Source: Secundilactobacillus pentosiphilus (GTDB lineage Bacteria; Bacillota; Bacilli; Lactobacillales; Lactobacillaceae). Taken from it: 64,000 nt of DNA. Position 1 is the stretch's first letter. Every line of letters starts with the position of its first letter. This document shows positions 54,875 to 64,000 of this stretch, one piece after another. Position numbers and translations under genes: made by a program. A model generated the notes under the pieces. It made no database searches and was not told the DNA's origin. It saw nothing but the letters and a program-made list of their open reading frames with translations. The stretch covers positions 52,412 through 116,411 of the forward strand of contig NZ_BCMI01000006.1 of the NCBI RefSeq assembly GCF_002217985.1. The letters are read 5' to 3'.

Positions 54875-56179
54875 ATGTTTGTAGATCACGTAACAATAAA
54901 TGTTAAGGCCGGAAATGGTGGTAACGGAATGGTTGCCTTCCGGCGTGAAAAATATGAGCCCAACGGCGGGCCGGCCGGTGGCGATGGCGGTCGCGGCGGC
55001 AGCGTTGTGTTCCGAGTAAGTACGGGGCTTCGTACCCTGATGGACTTCCGCTATAATCAAAAATTTAAGGCCGATCATGGTCAAAATGGTGGTATTAAAG
55101 GCATGACCGGTCGCGGTGCCGAAGACCGCGTTATTTTGGTTCCCCAAGGGACTACCGTGATCGATGATGAGACTGATATGGTCATTGCCGACTTAATTGA
55201 GGTCGGTGATCAAGTTGTCGTTGCTCAAGGCGGCCGTGGCGGACGTGGAAACGTCCACTTTGCTACGCCCAAAAATCCGGCACCCGAATTGGCTGAAAAT
55301 GGTGCTCCCGGAGAAGAGCGCCGCGTTCGCTTAGAACTAAAATTATTGGCGGATGTTGGTTTAATTGGTTTCCCATCGGTTGGTAAATCAACCTTATTGG
55401 CGGCAATTACCAGTGCCAAGCCGAAGATCGGTGAATATCATTTTACAACCCTGACCCCTAATTTAGGGATGGTTAAACTAAGTGACGGGCGTGATTTTGC
55501 GGTGGCCGATTTACCTGGATTAATTGAGGGTGCGGCTGACGGCGTCGGTCTTGGGATTGAATTTTTAAAGCACATCGAACGGACAAGAGTTCTGTTGCAC
55601 TTAATTGATGTCAGCGGGTTTGAGGATCGCGATCCTTACGATGACTTCTTAAAAATCAATGCTGAACTGAAAAAATATGACCCGGATTTATTGAAGCGGC
55701 CGCAAATTGTCGTTGCAACTAAAATGGATCTGCCTGATTCAGCGGCTAATTTAGCAACGTTGAAGCAGAAGTTGGCAAAGGACACGACGTTGGCTACGCC
55801 ACCAGTTGTGATGGCAATTTCTAGCGTCACTCATGAAGGGTTAACCCCACTCATTCAAAAGACGGTTGAGATCCTTGATCAAACGCCGGCCTTTCCTGTT
55901 AAGGGTGTCGACGACCTGCAAAAGATGCTGCTCACTGATGATCAGCCGGCAGAAGCGGATGATTTTGAAATCAACCGTGATGGAGACGGTACCTGGGTAC
56001 TTACAGGGGCCAAATTAGAGCGATTGTTCCAAATGACCAACATGGACCACGAAGAAAGTACGTTGCGATTCGCACGTCAACTGCGAGGAATGGGTGTCGA
56101 TGATGCCTTACGAGCAAAGGGTGCTCATAATGGTGATTTAGTTCAAATCGACGACTTTACCTTTGAATTTGTGGAATAA
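54875..56179 (+). CDS. obg: GTPase Obg
   Basis: A 434-aa essential GTPase in 50S assembly and stress signalling. The N-terminal glycine-rich Obg domain (about 1-158) is evident ([34 protein letters not shown]). The G domain has [35 protein letters not shown] and ISSV. The C-terminal OCT domain (about 345-434) closes the protein. Its start is about 100 nt after uvrC, with GGAGAAAAG upstream. The rnz gene that often neighbours obg in lactobacilli is found 3.5 kb downstream here. Confidence 0.96.
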   Translation: MFVDHVTINVKAGNGGNGMVAFRREKYEPNGGPAGGDGGRGGSVVFRVSTGLRTLMDFRYNQKFKADHGQNGGIKGMTGRGAEDRVILVPQGTTVIDDETDMVIADLIEVGDQVVVAQGGRGGRGNVHFATPKNPAPELAENGAPGEERRVRLELKLLADVGLIGFPSVGKSTLLAAITSAKPKIGEYHFTTLTPNLGMVKLSDGRDFAVADLPGLIEGAADGVGLGIEFLKHIERTRVLLHLIDVSGFEDRDPYDDFLKINAELKKYDPDLLKRPQIVVATKMDLPDSAANLATLKQKLAKDTTLATPPVVMAISSVTHEGLTPLIQKTVEILDQTPAFPVKGVDDLQKMLLTDDQPAEADDFEINRDGDGTWVLTGAKLERLFQMTNMDHEESTLRFARQLRGMGVDDALRAKGAHNGDLVQIDDFTFEFVE

Positions 56180-56219
56180 AATTTTGAGTTAACATATGAG
56201 ATGAAACGAGGGAGAATCG

Positions 56220-58163
56220 ATGCAACACGCAGGGAGAAAACGGCTTAAACACAGCCGTTATATTTCTGGGTTTGATGGAATCCGGACGATTGCGGTGATT
56301 GGTGTTATTGTTTATCACCTATTGCCTTATAGCTTGCAAGGGGGCTATCTGGGCGTTCCAATATTCTTTGTGGTGTCTGGTTATTTAATTACTGATCTGT
56401 TGTTACAGGAATACGAGCAGAATGGGCGAATTGACATTGCCAGTTTTTACGTTCGGCGAATGAAGCGACTTTATCCTGCGCTGGTGACGATGGTCCTGAC
56501 TACGGCAGCGTACATTACTTTATTTCAACGGTCACTGTTTGTGAGTTTAAAAGCCATTATCAGTACTAATCTGCTTTACGTGTACAATTGGTGGGAAATT
56601 GGCCACGGCCAGTCCTACTTTGATCGGTTTAACGGCGAATCACCGTTTACACACCTCTGGTCACTTTCAATTGAAGGCCAATTCTATTTAATATGGCCGC
56701 TCGTTTTAGTGATACTGCTGTTTATTTTTAAAGAACGAAAGTCGATTTTTTACTTTGTCTTAGGATTATCGGTTTTGTCTGCTATTTGGATGGGATACCT
56801 CTATACGGGTACTGCAATGACTAACCGGGTATACTACGGTACCGATACGCGGATGTTTGCTATTTTACTTGGTGTTGCACTGGCCTTTGTTTGGCCGGCC
56901 ACCAAACTAAAAAGTGAGCTGAACAGTCAGGCAAAGTGGCTATTAAACGGTACGGGTATTGTGAGCCTGGCGTTGTTGATCATCATGTTTTTTACGATGT
57001 CAGGGCAGGCTAGCGCCACTTATCATGGCGGTATGTTTTTGTTTACGCTGTTGTCGGCGATTTTAGTTGCAACGGTGGCTCATCCAGCCGGTTTTATGAA
57101 TCAGCTGTTTACTAATCGGGTTTTTGATTGGGTAGGGAAACGAAGCTACGGAATTTACCTGTATCAGTTTCCCATCATGATTTTTTACGAGGCGAAGGTG
57201 ACTAATATTGCAGCGCACCCAGTCTTGAATGCGTTGATAGAGACCGTCTTGATCCTCATTGCCAGCGATTTATCGTACCGGTATTTGGAACGGCCTTTAC
57301 GTCATTATCATTATGGCCAATTGCCAATGGCAATCAAGCAGTTTTTCCGGAACCCGAAGAAGTTTGGGATGGCCCGTTATGCGGTTATTCCAGCCATCTT
57401 GGTAACGGGCATTGCGCTTTTTGGTGCTGCTACTTCCCCCGCTCACTCGGAAGCTAAAGATTCGGCATTACAAACGAGGATTAAGCATAATCAAAAGCAG
57501 GATGCCTCTTCTAACAAGGCTGCTTTAAAAAAACAGCGTCAAGCTGCAAAAAAAGCCGCTGCTGAAAAGAAACAGCAGGCTGCTTGGAGAAAAGTTAAAT
57601 TAACTGCGCATCAAAAAGAACTGGTTAAGACGTATGGGTTATCTAAGCGTCAGTATATTCAGGCGAAAGACCTGTCAGTGACCGCCATTGGGGATTCCGT
57701 GATGGTGGATGTTTCCAAGGATATTCGTCAGGTGATTCCTAATACGTACGTATCAGCAGGTGTCGGACGGCAGATCTGGCAAGCCCCAAAGCAAATTGCT
57801 TCGTTGAAAGCACAGGGCGCGCTGGCGAACACGGTGGTTGTTAATTTGGGGACTAATAGTCCGATGAGCAATAGCCAAATCAATCAAGTGATTCACATGA
57901 TTGGACCCAAGCGTCGTATTTTTTGGGTGAACACTCACGTGCCGACTCGCAATTGGCAGACTTCCGTTAACCAAACGATTGCTAAAGCCGCTAAACGTTA
58001 TCCTAACGTCGAACTCGTTGATTGGCATAGCCTCAGTAAGGACCATAAGGACTGGTTCTACACGGATAATGTGCACCCTAATCCGGTTGGTAACCGCAAC
58101 TATACGCGTTTATTGATTAAACGATTAACGAATTCCCAAGCCCAGGATACGCCAGAGAATTAA
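56220..58163 (+). CDS. OatA-like acyltransferase-3/SGNH protein
   Basis: A 647-aa membrane enzyme likely to O-acetylate muramic acid in peptidoglycan, which blocks lysozyme. The acyltransferase-3 domain (about 10-380) has about ten helices with GFDGIRTIAVIGVIVYHL, VPIFFVVSGYLIT and LWSLSIEGQFYLIWP. A Lys/Ala/Gln-rich coiled segment (about 415-465) leads to an extracellular SGNH domain with S493 (IGDSVMVD), NLGTNSP and D616/H619 (DNVHP). This architecture is that of OatA of staphylococci and lactobacilli; teichoic acid or other wall polymers are alternative acceptors. The start is ATG 56220 after GAGGGAG. The structured repeat copy 2 follows the stop. Confidence 0.9.
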   Translation: MQHAGRKRLKHSRYISGFDGIRTIAVIGVIVYHLLPYSLQGGYLGVPIFFVVSGYLITDLLLQEYEQNGRIDIASFYVRRMKRLYPALVTMVLTTAAYITLFQRSLFVSLKAIISTNLLYVYNWWEIGHGQSYFDRFNGESPFTHLWSLSIEGQFYLIWPLVLVILLFIFKERKSIFYFVLGLSVLSAIWMGYLYTGTAMTNRVYYGTDTRMFAILLGVALAFVWPATKLKSELNSQAKWLLNGTGIVSLALLIIMFFTMSGQASATYHGGMFLFTLLSAILVATVAHPAGFMNQLFTNRVFDWVGKRSYGIYLYQFPIMIFYEAKVTNIAAHPVLNALIETVLILIASDLSYRYLERPLRHYHYGQLPMAIKQFFRNPKKFGMARYAVIPAILVTGIALFGAATSPAHSEAKDSALQTRIKHNQKQDASSNKAALKKQRQAAKKAAAEKKQQAAWRKVKLTAHQKELVKTYGLSKRQYIQAKDLSVTAIGDSVMVDVSKDIRQVIPNTYVSAGVGRQIWQAPKQIASLKAQGALANTVVVNLGTNSPMSNSQINQVIHMIGPKRRIFWVNTHVPTRNWQTSVNQTIAKAAKRYPNVELVDWHSLSKDHKDWFYTDNVHPNPVGNRNYTRLLIKRLTNSQAQDTPEN

Positions 58164-58170
58164 AAAACGA

Positions 58171-58389
58171 GGCCGTGACATAACTCGGTAGATTCCAGAA
58201 TTTAACCCCCAAAAGCGTTCTTCCGATGGTTCTGATCGGAAGGGCGCTTTTGGGGGTTAAATGGCCGGAATCTGAGTTATGGAGCGGGTTAAGGCTATAT
58301 TAAAGGAGTGAACAAAAGTAAGGCTTACGCTATGTTTTACTCAAAAAATTACCTTGCATCCTTATCAATATAGACTTAAGTCACAGGTT
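58171..58389 (+). repeat. Structured intergenic repeat, copy 2 (about 219 nt)
   Basis: The second copy of the element at 503-720. Conserved blocks: 58182-58201, 58262-58300 and 58358-58387. The central hairpin pairs 58201-58227 with 58235-58261 over 27 bp, two of them G-U, with loop GGTTCTG. Its stem sequence differs from copy 1 at many positions on both arms. TAAGGCTATAT (58290-58300) faces ATATAGACTTA (58368-58378), and GGCCGTGAC (58171-58179) faces GTCAC-A-GGTT (58380-58389). It starts 8 nt after the acyltransferase stop and fills the gap to a converging gene. Confidence 0.85.
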
Positions 58390-58411
58390 CGTTTTAGTGT
58401 CAAGACGCGGA

Positions 58412-59140
58412 TTAAAACCTTATGGTGATCGCGGTGGGGGCCTGTGATACTGGCTGGCCGGAATCATTAAAGCTTCCGGAGAATTTAACGTCTAATTGAT
58501 GAATTTTGAAACTCGTTGGGCCGACTAAGATCATCGCTGAAAAGGTTCGGGCACTGCGTTTCTGAATAAGTTGGCCAGCGCTAGGATCGCTAATACCATT
58601 AGAAGCAACAGTTCTTGAACCGTTAAGGCTGATTTTTTGAATGCCGTCAATTTTAACCGCATGGCTGGTAGTGTTTTTAACCGTAAACTTAATTTGTAAA
58701 GTTTGGTAGGGGTTAGGAATTTGACCAATGTTGAACGCCTGTTGAGCCATCTGCATGGCACGTTTGGTTTTAGCGTTATTTTTAAATCGCTTAGCAGCCG
58801 TTATTTGATAACGAATGCCGGGGCTCGTTGTTTGCTGGTTCAGCCGTTTATTCTGAAATAAAGTTAGTTTAGTGCCCGCTTGATCATAGGCGAACTGACC
58901 CGGAAGTGTTAGCAGCCCCGATTTTTGGTAGCGACGGTTATGCTTTTCGGTATTAGGAACGCTGTATGGTTTCATATTTGCCTGATCGGAAGCCGATTTT
59001 TCCGGGACTTTAACCTGTGGGCTGGACGAATTCTGTGAGTTTGACGATGATCGATCGCTTGACTTTGCCTGGCCGCCGCAGCCGGTTAGAATGAGGCCAG
59101 CTGCCAGAATGGCAGTTAGCATGAAACGTTTACGTAACAT
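58412..59140 (-). CDS. Lipoprotein with DUF4352-like domain
   Basis: A 242-aa lipid-anchored surface protein. The signal is short with a clear lipobox LTGC (LILTGCGG, modified Cys about 21), followed by a Ser/Asn-rich tether. The folded part is beta-rich, with LQIKFTVKNTTSHAVKIDGI, resembling the immunoglobulin-like DUF4352 domain found on many Firmicutes lipoproteins. Function is unknown. It is 15 nt downstream of a small gene on the same strand and probably cotranscribed with it. Confidence 0.8.
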   Translation of the reverse strand: MLRKRFMLTAILAAGLILTGCGGQAKSSDRSSSNSQNSSSPQVKVPEKSASDQANMKPYSVPNTEKHNRRYQKSGLLTLPGQFAYDQAGTKLTLFQNKRLNQQTTSPGIRYQITAAKRFKNNAKTKRAMQMAQQAFNIGQIPNPYQTLQIKFTVKNTTSHAVKIDGIQKISLNGSRTVASNGISDPSAGQLIQKRSARTFSAMILVGPTSFKIHQLDVKFSGSFNDSGQPVSQAPTAITIRF

Positions 59141-59155
59141 ATTAAAGGACCTCCA

Positions 59156-59422
59156 TTATTTAAATAATAACCAGTGACCGGACTGACGAAAGCCGTAAAG
59201 CCGCTCCTCGTCAGATTTAAAGACGACTAGTTGCTGGTCAAAGTGAGTCGCGTGCTGCCGAAAAGTTTTGACAGTTAAAGGCGTTTGCGTGACGGTATGT
59301 AGTTTAAGGTGATTATCGGAAGCTGACATCCCAGAAATCGGTTTGATGGGATTAGTATCAAAGCCCAGTTTTAAGCTAGCATCTAACTGATGCACTAATG
59401 TGATAAGCTCTCGTAAACGCAA
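59156..59422 (-). CDS. Hypothetical protein of about 88 aa
   Basis: A small soluble protein with no recognised domain. Pattern: an N-terminal helix (RLRELITLVHQLDASLKLGFDT region) and a C-terminal part likely to be beta (QQLVVFKSDEERLYGFRQSGHWLLF). GAGGGAG lies 7 nt before TTG 59422; GTG 59431 abuts the ribosome site and is less likely. The lipoprotein gene starts 15 nt after its stop, so they form a two-gene unit that converges on the acyltransferase. Confidence 0.65.
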   Translation of the reverse strand: MRLRELITLVHQLDASLKLGFDTNPIKPISGMSASDNHLKLHTVTQTPLTVKTFRQHATHFDQQLVVFKSDEERLYGFRQSGHWLLFK

Positions 59423-59551
59423 ATTATCCACTCCCTCTATTACTGATTATACATTATCTTTGGCGACAATATTCAACCGGCGTTTGTTTAGTTTTATCCC
59501 AAACAACATTCATAATTTCAGTTAAAAAAGCAAACAATCACACGGTGAATC

Positions 59552-59560
59552 TGATACAAT
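59552..59560 (+). promoter_or_regulatory. Extended -10 promoter of rnz
   Basis: TG-A-TACAAT (hexamer 59555-59560), no clear -35. The leader has GATCCG/CGGATC (59572-59577 with 59590-59595) and a CACC/GGTG pair (59597-59600 with 59614-59617) that may form two small hairpins. Confidence 0.55.
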
Positions 59561-59644
59561 TATAGGGTTAGGATCCGAGCAAGAAGGACCGGATCACACC
59601 AGCTGAGATGTTCGGTGCAAGATTGATAGAAAAGGACGACAGAT

Positions 59645-60583
59645 ATGCAAATTGAATTTTTAGGTACCGGTGCTGGTTCCCCTGGAAAATTTAGAAACGT
59701 CAGCAGCTTAGCATTACGGCTACTAGAAGAACGCAATTCCATCTGGCTGTTTGATGCCGGTGAGGGCACTCAGCAACAGATTTTGAGAACCACGATCAAG
59801 CCGCGTAAAATCGATAAAATATTTATTACTCACTTGCACGGGGACCATATTTTTGGGTTACCGGGCCTATTAAGCAGCCGCTCATTTCAAGGCGGTAACG
59901 ATAAGTTAACCATTTACGGGCCTAAAGGGATCCGTAATTTTGTGCTAACCAGTTTGAAAGTTTCAGAAACTAAATTATCCTACTTCATCGAATTTGTGGA
60001 ATTAACAAGTGGCGGGGAAATCTTTCATGACAATAAGTTCACGGTGTATGCTGAACACTTAGATCATAAGATTGAAACCTTTGGCTATCGGGTCGTGGAA
60101 CGTGATCATCCTGGTGAACTCATGGTTGATCAGCTTCAAGCAGATAAGGTGCCGTCTGGTCCCATCTATGGCCAGCTTAAAGCCGGTGAAACAGTGACGT
60201 TACCCGATGGCAGAAAGATCGATGGCCATGATTATATTGGGCATGCACAAAAGGGTCGAATTGTTGCAATTTTGGGCGATACGCGTAAGACTGCTAATAG
60301 TTATAAGTTAGCTGAAAATGCCGATGTGCTGGTGCATGAAAGTACCTTTGCAAAGGATGAAGCAGCGATGGCTCACAGTTACTATCATTCAACTAATGTT
60401 CAGGCAGCTAATATTGCGAAAGATGCGCACGTCGGGAAACTTTTATTAAATCATATTTCTGCGCGCTATAATGGCAAACTCGCACATGATTTGGAAAAGC
60501 AAGCACAAGCAGTTTTTAGTAACACAAAAGTTGTGAAAGATTTTGATGTCGTTGATATTCCGTTTGATAAGGAACGGGAATAG
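59645..60583 (+). CDS. rnz: Ribonuclease Z
   Basis: A 312-aa metallo-beta-lactamase nuclease that cuts the 3' trailer of tRNA precursors lacking encoded CCA. The metal motif is [13 protein letters not shown] (about 62-74); [20 protein letters not shown] and the C-terminal NHISARYNG (metal His) are in place. AAAAGGACGACAG is upstream of ATG. It heads rnz-lapA-recJ-apt, with gaps of 11 nt, an 8-nt overlap and 17 nt. The tRNA-Ser at 63878 lacks an encoded CCA, consistent with need for this enzyme. Confidence 0.95.
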   Translation: MQIEFLGTGAGSPGKFRNVSSLALRLLEERNSIWLFDAGEGTQQQILRTTIKPRKIDKIFITHLHGDHIFGLPGLLSSRSFQGGNDKLTIYGPKGIRNFVLTSLKVSETKLSYFIEFVELTSGGEIFHDNKFTVYAEHLDHKIETFGYRVVERDHPGELMVDQLQADKVPSGPIYGQLKAGETVTLPDGRKIDGHDYIGHAQKGRIVAILGDTRKTANSYKLAENADVLVHESTFAKDEAAMAHSYYHSTNVQAANIAKDAHVGKLLLNHISARYNGKLAHDLEKQAQAVFSNTKVVKDFDVVDIPFDKERE

Positions 60584-60594
60584 GGGGCGATTCA

Positions 60595-60939
60595 ATGAAA
60601 CGTCAAGGAAAAGCCATTATTGCTATTTTAATTGTGATCCTGATTGCCATTTTTTCGGTAATGAATACCGAATCGGTGCCGGTCCATTTTGGATTTACGA
60701 CCGTTTCGTGGCCGCTGGTACTGATTTTATTAGTGGCCGTATTTTTGGGCGCTATTTTAATGTTTCTCTTTGCAACGATCTCTAATTATCAAAACAAGAA
60801 AATGATTAAACGGAAGAACAACCGTATTCAGGCTTTAGAAACCCGCTTAGACGAAACCAAGCACACGCAGGTAAACTCAGTCAGTGCAAGCAAGCCTGAC
60901 AGTAGTCAACCACAGACAAAGGATGATGATCATGATTGA
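60595..60939 (+). CDS. LapA-domain membrane protein (DUF1049)
   Basis: A 114-aa protein with two transmembrane helices (about 7-22 and 36-59, joined by NTESVPVHFGFTTVSW), the pattern of the LapA/DUF1049 family, and a basic then coiled C-terminal tail in the cytoplasm (KMIKRKNNRIQALETRLDET). In Gram-negatives LapA aids lipopolysaccharide export; in Firmicutes its role is unknown. It sits between rnz and recJ, as in many lactobacilli, and its end overlaps recJ by 8 nt. Confidence 0.85.
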   Translation: MKRQGKAIIAILIVILIAIFSVMNTESVPVHFGFTTVSWPLVLILLVAVFLGAILMFLFATISNYQNKKMIKRKNNRIQALETRLDETKHTQVNSVSASKPDSSQPQTKDDDHD

Positions 60940-63262
60940 ACCGCATTATGATTGGCAAATAAAAAACGTGGATCGTCCTAGTGCCGAAGCAACGCAATTG
61001 GCAGACACGTTGTCCATTCAACCCATGGTCGCTCAGATATTACTTAATCGCGGGTACGATACCCAGGAAAAGGCAGAACGCTTTTTACACCCCGACCTTT
61101 CTCAATTGCATGATCCCATGGCGATGCACGATATGCAAAAAGGCGTGGAACGGATTCAAACGGCGGTTGCTAATGGTGATCACATCACGATTTACGGTGA
61201 CTATGATGCGGACGGTGTCACCAGCACTTCCATTTTGTATGAAACACTTGATCAAATCGGCGCAAACGTTGATTACTTTATTCCTAACCGGTTTGTTGAT
61301 GGTTATGGGCCTAACGTCGCGGCTTTTGAACGTTTGATCAAAGACGGGACACAACTTATTGTGACCGTGGATAACGGGGTTGCCGGCAACGAAGCCATTG
61401 CGCGGGCGAACGCATTAGGGTGTGATGTGGTGGTGACTGATCACCATGAACTTCCTGATGAATTGCCGGATGCGTACGCGATTATTCACCCGCGGCATCC
61501 GGACAGCCAATACCCCTTTGGCGGGTTATCTGGTGCGGGTGTGGCCTTCAAAGTGGCCACCGCACTATTAGATGAAATCCCTCAGGAGATGCTGGATCTA
61601 GCGGCTATCGGGACGGTAGCTGATTTGGTACCGCTGGTAGATGAAAACCGGGTCTTAGTCACCGCTGGGCTGCAGCTGCTTTCGCAAACGGATCGGTTAG
61701 GCTTAGTTGCGCTTATTAAGGAAGCCGGCATCGCACCAGATCAGATCGATGAACAGTCCATTGGGTTTGGCATTGCCCCCCGGCTAAACGCGTTAGGCCG
61801 GCTAGACGATGCAGCACCAGCCGTCGAACTGTTAACCACTTTGGATGAAGATCGGGCTGAAAAATTAGCAGCGCTGACCGAAAAACAGAATAAGTACCGG
61901 CAAAAGCTAGTGGCTGACATCAGTGAAGTGGCTTTGGCTCAGGCACAAGATGAAAAGCACCGGGCTCATCCGACTATGCTGATCACTGGGAAAGGCTGGC
62001 ATGAAGGTGTGCTGGGTATCGTTGCCAGCAAGGTGGTCGAAGCAACTGGCAAGCCAACCGTTGTTTTAAACGTGAATTCAGACAACGGGACTGCTAAGGG
62101 TTCAGGCCGCAGCGTCGCCGGCTTTAACCTGTTTGACGCTTTTGATGGCCAGCGTGATTTGCTGGTTAATTTCGGTGGGCACGCTGCTGCGGTGGGCATG
62201 ACCGCAAAAGCCGATCAGTTAGCGCAGTTGCAGGCGGGCTTTGATCAGGCCGCAGCTGACCAAAACTTGGCTGACCAGCCGAAAACGCAGCTAACCGTAG
62301 CATCTGAAATGGCGGTTGGCGATGTCTCAGAAGACCTTTACGACCAATTACGACAATTAGCACCGTTTGGAACCGATAACCCAGTCCCAATGTTTGCTTT
62401 TAAACCCAGCGCGGTTCAAAATGTTAAGGCTATCGGTGCTGAGGGTAAACACCTGAAATTCCAATTGACAGATCAAAACCATCAGCTAAACGCCATTGAT
62501 TTTGGTGCCGGTGAGTTAGCACCAGTTCTTCAAAGCGCGCCGCAACAGGTTAAGGTAGTCGGTCAAATTGATACTAACGTTTGGCAGGGACGGACCTCCA
62601 TGCAAATCATGGTGAAGGACCTTTCTGTTGACGGTTTGGTGATCAATGACCAACGAACGCAAAAATTACGGCCGGAAATGTTTCAGGATGCGCAGGCAAC
62701 TTACGTTTTCTTTAATCAACGACTTTATGAAAAGATGCAGTCTCAAATTCCAGCTACGGCTAATTCTTGGCTTCTGGCGGATGCTGAACGGGTAGGTGAG
62801 ATACATACACCGACCATGTATCTGGTGGATTGTCCGGCCAAAATCAGTGATTTACAGACGGCACTCAAAGCCGTTAAAGCGGATCAAATCGTCATTTATT
62901 TTTATTTAAAGGAAAGTCATTACCTTTTGGGGATGCCAGATCGCGCACAATATGCTAAACTATTTAGGTTCGTTCAAACGCATCGTGATGTAGATGTCTC
63001 TCATCGACTGAATGAGCTGGCAAAGTATTTACAAATCGTGCCGACTCAGTTAGTCTTGATGTTGCAAATTTTTCGGGAGCTGGCCTTCGTGACCATTACC
63101 AATGGCAAGCTGAATGAGGTTAAACAACCAGCGCACCGTCAAATTACTGACGCACCAAGTTACCAAAAACGACAGCAGCAGATTGAAACTGAAAAACAAC
63201 TATTGTATAGCGAAACGGCTGATTTCAAGTCTTTGTTAACCTCGCTAATTGCACAAGATTAA
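60932..63262 (+). CDS. recJ: Single-stranded-DNA-specific exonuclease RecJ
   Basis: A 776-aa 5'-3' exonuclease of the DHH family for recombination and repair. The DHH core has [15 protein letters not shown] (about 80-95) and [14 protein letters not shown]1 has [16 protein letters not shown] and [10 protein letters not shown]. An OB-fold and a C-terminal Firmicutes-type extension of about 200 residues follow, longer than the E. coli enzyme and usual in this phylum. The frame is open from 60884, but AAAGGA 8 nt before ATG 60932 marks the start, overlapping lapA. apt follows by 17 nt. Confidence 0.94.
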   Translation: MIEPHYDWQIKNVDRPSAEATQLADTLSIQPMVAQILLNRGYDTQEKAERFLHPDLSQLHDPMAMHDMQKGVERIQTAVANGDHITIYGDYDADGVTSTSILYETLDQIGANVDYFIPNRFVDGYGPNVAAFERLIKDGTQLIVTVDNGVAGNEAIARANALGCDVVVTDHHELPDELPDAYAIIHPRHPDSQYPFGGLSGAGVAFKVATALLDEIPQEMLDLAAIGTVADLVPLVDENRVLVTAGLQLLSQTDRLGLVALIKEAGIAPDQIDEQSIGFGIAPRLNALGRLDDAAPAVELLTTLDEDRAEKLAALTEKQNKYRQKLVADISEVALAQAQDEKHRAHPTMLITGKGWHEGVLGIVASKVVEATGKPTVVLNVNSDNGTAKGSGRSVAGFNLFDAFDGQRDLLVNFGGHAAAVGMTAKADQLAQLQAGFDQAAADQNLADQPKTQLTVASEMAVGDVSEDLYDQLRQLAPFGTDNPVPMFAFKPSAVQNVKAIGAEGKHLKFQLTDQNHQLNAIDFGAGELAPVLQSAPQQVKVVGQIDTNVWQGRTSMQIMVKDLSVDGLVINDQRTQKLRPEMFQDAQATYVFFNQRLYEKMQSQIPATANSWLLADAERVGEIHTPTMYLVDCPAKISDLQTALKAVKADQIVIYFYLKESHYLLGMPDRAQYAKLFRFVQTHRDVDVSHRLNELAKYLQIVPTQLVLMLQIFRELAFVTITNGKLNEVKQPAHRQITDAPSYQKRQQQIETEKQLLYSETADFKSLLTSLIAQD

Positions 63263-63279
63263 AGGAGTTGCTATTTAAA

Positions 63280-63798
63280 ATGACGATTGATTTAAAGAAG
63301 TACGTTGCGACAGTGCCGGATTATCCTGAGCCTGGCGTTATGTTTCGTGATATTTCACCACTGATGTCAGACGGAAAAGCATACCGCTACGCAACGGATC
63401 AGCTAGTGGATTATGCCCGCAGCAAGAACGTGGACATGATCGTTGGTCCCGAAGCACGGGGCTTTATTGTGGGCTGTCCGGTAGCTTACGAACTCGGGAT
63501 CGGTTTCGCACCAGCCCGTAAAGAGGGTAAGTTACCACGAGAAACGGTCAAGGCAACGTATGATCTTGAATACGGTAAGTCGGCGCTCTATTTGCACAAG
63601 GATGCCATTAAGCCCGGTCAACGGGTCTTAGTAACCGATGATTTATTAGCTACTGGCGGTACGATCGGTGCCACGATTGAATTGGTGGAAGAATTAGGTG
63701 GCATCGTTGTTGGAACTGCCTTTATTATTGAACTAAAAGATCTCCACGGCCGTGATAAGATCAAGGGCTACGATATCTTTAGTTTAATGGAATACTAA
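63280..63798 (+). CDS. apt: Adenine phosphoribosyltransferase
   Basis: A 172-aa purine salvage enzyme turning adenine and PRPP into AMP. The PRPP-binding motif [13 protein letters not shown] and the N-terminal [18 protein letters not shown] are diagnostic. AAGGAG lies 12 nt before ATG 63280; TTG 63268 is open but sits on the ribosome site. recJ-apt is a common pair in Firmicutes, so it is probably the last gene of the rnz operon. Confidence 0.95.
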   Translation: MTIDLKKYVATVPDYPEPGVMFRDISPLMSDGKAYRYATDQLVDYARSKNVDMIVGPEARGFIVGCPVAYELGIGFAPARKEGKLPRETVKATYDLEYGKSALYLHKDAIKPGQRVLVTDDLLATGGTIGATIELVEELGGIVVGTAFIIELKDLHGRDKIKGYDIFSLMEY

Positions 63799-63834
63799 AA
63801 TTGCATCAGCGCACTAAATATTATCGACTAGCAG

Positions 63835-63862
63835 TTGCAAGTTTTGCTAGGTTTGTTATAAT
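63835..63862 (+). promoter_or_regulatory. Promoter of tRNA-Ser
   Basis: TTGCAA (63835-63840), 16 nt, extended -10 TG-T-TATAAT (hexamer 63857-63862). Confidence 0.8.
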
Positions 63863-63877
63863 TGTTTAGTGTGTTAT

Positions 63878-63965
63878 GGAGAGTTGGCAGAGTGGTAATG
63901 CACCGGACTCGAAATCCGGCGAACCGGCTTATACCGGCGCGCAGGTTCAAATCCTGTACTCTCCT
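63878..63965 (+). tRNA. tRNA-Ser (anticodon CGA)
   Basis: An 88-nt class II tRNA reading UCG. Acceptor GGAGAGT/ACTCTCC, D arm GCA/TGC, anticodon stem CCGGA/TCCGG with loop CTCGAAA (anticodon CGA), a long variable arm with a CCGG/CCGG stem, and T arm GCAGG-TTCAAAT-CCTGT. The CCA end is not encoded. The base after the acceptor stem is T, where serine tRNAs usually have G. Only about 35 nt remain to the window edge. Confidence 0.93.
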
Positions 63966-64000
63966 TGAATTTAATATCTGTTTCATTTATGAACCTCATC

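Overview
The window reads as chromosomal DNA of a low-GC Gram-positive lactic acid bacterium of the family Lactobacillaceae. The reasons are the gene set and order (pdhABCD, UPF0223, suhB, typA, ftsW, ylbG, rsmD, coaD, sepM, comEABC, holA, rpsT/rpsO, RNase J1 and J2, tuf, tig, clpX, engB), an LPQTNE sortase signal, frequent TTG/GTG starts, extended -10 promoters and a KxYKxGK-type signal peptide. I do not assign a species.

Layout. 1-1488: the 3' end of carbamate kinase (arcC), a structured intergenic repeat and a Crp/FNR-type regulator. 1552-7213: a cell-wall block with L-Ala-D/L-Glu epimerase, an SH3b-NlpC/P60 peptidase and a class A beta-lactamase-fold serine enzyme that overlap or nearly touch, then a secreted DUF1002 protein, a LysM-NlpC/P60 endopeptidase and a 70-aa protein. 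7317-11805: mostly minus strand, with a DagK-type lipid kinase, rpoY-rnjA and def. 12102-20125: the pyruvate dehydrogenase operon, then UPF0223-suhB and typA. 20126-29231: a 745-nt leader and a giant (2786 aa) sortase-anchored adhesin with five tandem units of about 205 aa, sitting between typA and ftsW. 29463-37628: ftsW, ylbG-rsmD-coaD-sepM, comEA/comEB/comEC and holA. 37684-46843: rpsT and rpsO (divergent), RNase J2, a TPR-like protein, tuf, tig, clpX, engB and a MazG-like protein. 47087-52784: argGH, an RCC1-repeat remnant, a 56-aa protein and an amino-acid ABC transporter. 52978-63965: uvrC, obg, an OatA-like O-acetyltransferase, the second copy of the structured repeat, a lipoprotein with a 91-aa partner, rnz-lapA-recJ-apt, and tRNA-Ser(CGA).

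How the genes work together. Several clusters are coherent: peptidoglycan peptide turnover (1552-6803), RNA decay (RNase J1 with RpoY, RNase J2, RNase Z), DNA uptake (comE genes), and arginine metabolism (arcC and a regulator at the left edge, argGH at 47-50 kb, and an amino-acid transporter whose promoter region shares TGTATA-type repeats with argG).

The most unusual signal is a pair of intergenic elements of about 218 nt (503-720 and 58171-58389). Their conserved blocks flank a 26-27 bp hairpin whose stem sequence differs between copies while pairing and the 7-nt loop are kept. This looks like a structured RNA or a hairpin-bearing mobile repeat. Other points of interest are an RCC1 fragment with an intact start, a candidate S15-responsive leader on rpsO, an operator-like inverted repeat in the pdh leader, and two 16-codon ORFs ahead of the adhesin.
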